Source: Muribaculaceae bacterium (GTDB taxonomy: Bacteria > Bacteroidota > Bacteroidia > Bacteroidales > Muribaculaceae). From it: a stretch of DNA of 16,052 nt. Every line of letters starts with the position of its first letter. The stretch's first letter is position 1. Below, one piece after another: positions 15,506-16,052 of this stretch. The stretch covers positions 1 to 16,052 of the forward strand of contig JAEDNZ010000023.1 in the NCBI GenBank assembly GCA_016302215.1, given 5' to 3'. The notes below the pieces were generated by a model. The model saw only the letters and a list, made by a program, of their open reading frames with translations. It made no database searches and was not told where the DNA came from. Position numbers and translations under genes: made by a program.

Positions 15506-15876
15506 TCCAATGCTCCTTTCCGCCAGGCATATACCAATCCCAGCACTAATACGCCGAAGAATACTGCTATGGCAGTGAGGCCCTGAGTGCCCAATTGCTG
15601 CATACGCACAGCCCAGGGATACAAGAACACTGTTTCGACGTCAAACATCAAGAAAAGAATAGCAAACAGATAGTAACCTACCTTGAATTGCGCCATACTC
15701 TCGCCGCGTGTAGGGATACCGCACTCATAAGCCTCTCCCTTTTGCGGATTAAAAGAGCGGGGTGAGATAAGCCCGGCTATCCACATTGCCAAGAACACCA
15801 GACCGGCGCCCGTGAGCAAAGCTACGATAGCCATTAGCCCGCTGTTTGTAATTCCGAAAATGCTTAATAAAGTCAT
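15496..15876 (-). CDS. nuoA: NADH-quinone oxidoreductase subunit A
   Basis: A 126-residue protein with three transmembrane helices and the usual NuoA length. The first loop carries the conserved KGEAYECG motif (46-53, with C52), which lies near the quinone site and matches the loop of mitochondrial ND3. Helix 2 has the family FLMFDVETVFLYPW pattern (75-88) with acidic residues D79 and E81. It is the first gene of the cluster, about 130 nt downstream of the proposed promoter start site, and its stop codon lies inside the start of nuoB, which suggests coupled translation. Confidence 0.97.
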   Translation of the reverse strand: MTLLSIFGITNSGLMAIVALLTGAGLVFLAMWIAGLISPRSFNPQKGEAYECGIPTRGESMAQFKVGYYLFAILFLMFDVETVFLYPWAVRMQQLGTQGLTAIAVFFGVLVLGLVYAWRKGALEWK

Positions 15877-16015
15877 ATATATATGTTATTATTTTTCAAT
15901 CTCCGATATCAGGCCACGCCACAAGCACCGGCTCCGCCACGCCAAATCGCTAATTGACTGATACTTACAATCAAATCGCATTGCCGACACTATGGTATAG
16001 ACCCAATTTTCTTTG
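15877..16015 (-). other. Untranslated leader of the nuo-atp cluster
   Basis: This gene-free stretch lies between the proposed promoter and nuoA; no open frame of note is seen. It holds two short direct repeats, given as plus-strand sequence: GCCACGCC at 15913-15920 and 15936-15943, and CAAATCGC at 15943-15950 and 15972-15979. The final 30 nt before the ATG are A/T-rich (AAAAATAATAACATATATAT) with no Shine-Dalgarno site, as is normal for Bacteroidota. The repeats could be protein-binding sites or chance; no known riboswitch fold is recognised. Confidence 0.4.
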
Positions 16016-16023
16016 CAAAGATA
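16016..16023 (-). promoter_or_regulatory. Bacteroidetes-type -7 promoter element upstream of nuoA
   Basis: The minus strand reads TATCTTTG here, an exact match to the Bacteroidetes -7 consensus TAnnTTTG. The first base of the transcript would lie close to 16010, giving a leader of about 130 nt before the nuoA ATG. No TTTG-type -33 element is found at the usual distance (about 19-21 nt further up); the matching stretch near 16042-16047 reads only TTCC. The element overlaps a perfect 10-bp palindrome CTTTGCAAAG (16011-16020). It is the only good promoter candidate in a gene gap in the direction of the cluster, so it probably drives the whole block. Confidence 0.6.
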
Positions 16024-16052
16024 CTCAAAATTGCCGAATTATGGAATTTTTT

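Noticed and set aside
15943..15979. A second promoter within the leader formed by TTTG (15975-15972) and GCGATTTG (15950-15943) with about 21 nt between.
   Set aside because: The downstream element misses the TA of the -7 consensus at both positions, and the similarity is explained by the 8-bp direct repeat.

Overview
The window is almost wholly one block of minus-strand genes for respiratory energy conversion. It suggests a Bacteroidales-type member of the Bacteroidota, perhaps Muribaculaceae-like (family placement is inference). Reasons: nuoC and nuoD are fused; the complex I cluster lacks nuoE, nuoF and nuoG; the ATP synthase genes run atpD-C-B-E-F-H-A-G with a very short epsilon subunit and an a subunit that has a signal peptide and a long N-terminal extension; starts are preceded by A-rich sequence rather than Shine-Dalgarno sites; and an exact TAnnTTTG-type -7 element lies upstream of the first gene.

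Layout in transcription order, from high to low coordinates: a promoter and leader of about 130 nt (15877-16023); nuoA, nuoB, nuoCD and nuoH (12051-15876); the complete F-type ATP synthase set atpD, atpC, atpB, atpE, atpF, atpH, atpA and atpG (5185-12006); then nuoI, nuoJ, nuoK, nuoL and nuoM (99-5129) and the first 25 codons of nuoN, cut by the window edge (1-77). No gene is supported on the plus strand. No gene-free stretch exceeds 300 nt; the longest is the 176 nt upstream of nuoA.

Together the nuo genes encode a quinone-reducing, proton-pumping complex I: the connecting arm (NuoB, CD, I) and the membrane arm (NuoA, H, J, K, L, M, N), but no NADH-oxidising module. The atp genes encode all eight subunits of an F1Fo ATP synthase whose c ring looks proton-coupled. 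The ATP synthase cassette therefore splits the nuo cluster between nuoH and nuoI. The gaps at both junctions (44 and 55 nt) show no terminator or recognisable promoter, so generator and consumer of the proton gradient may be made from one long transcript. This nesting is the most notable feature of the window. Further points: NuoM lacks the lysine of its seventh helix, NuoI has a long Ala/Pro/Lys-rich tail, and epsilon lacks its regulatory C-terminal domain.
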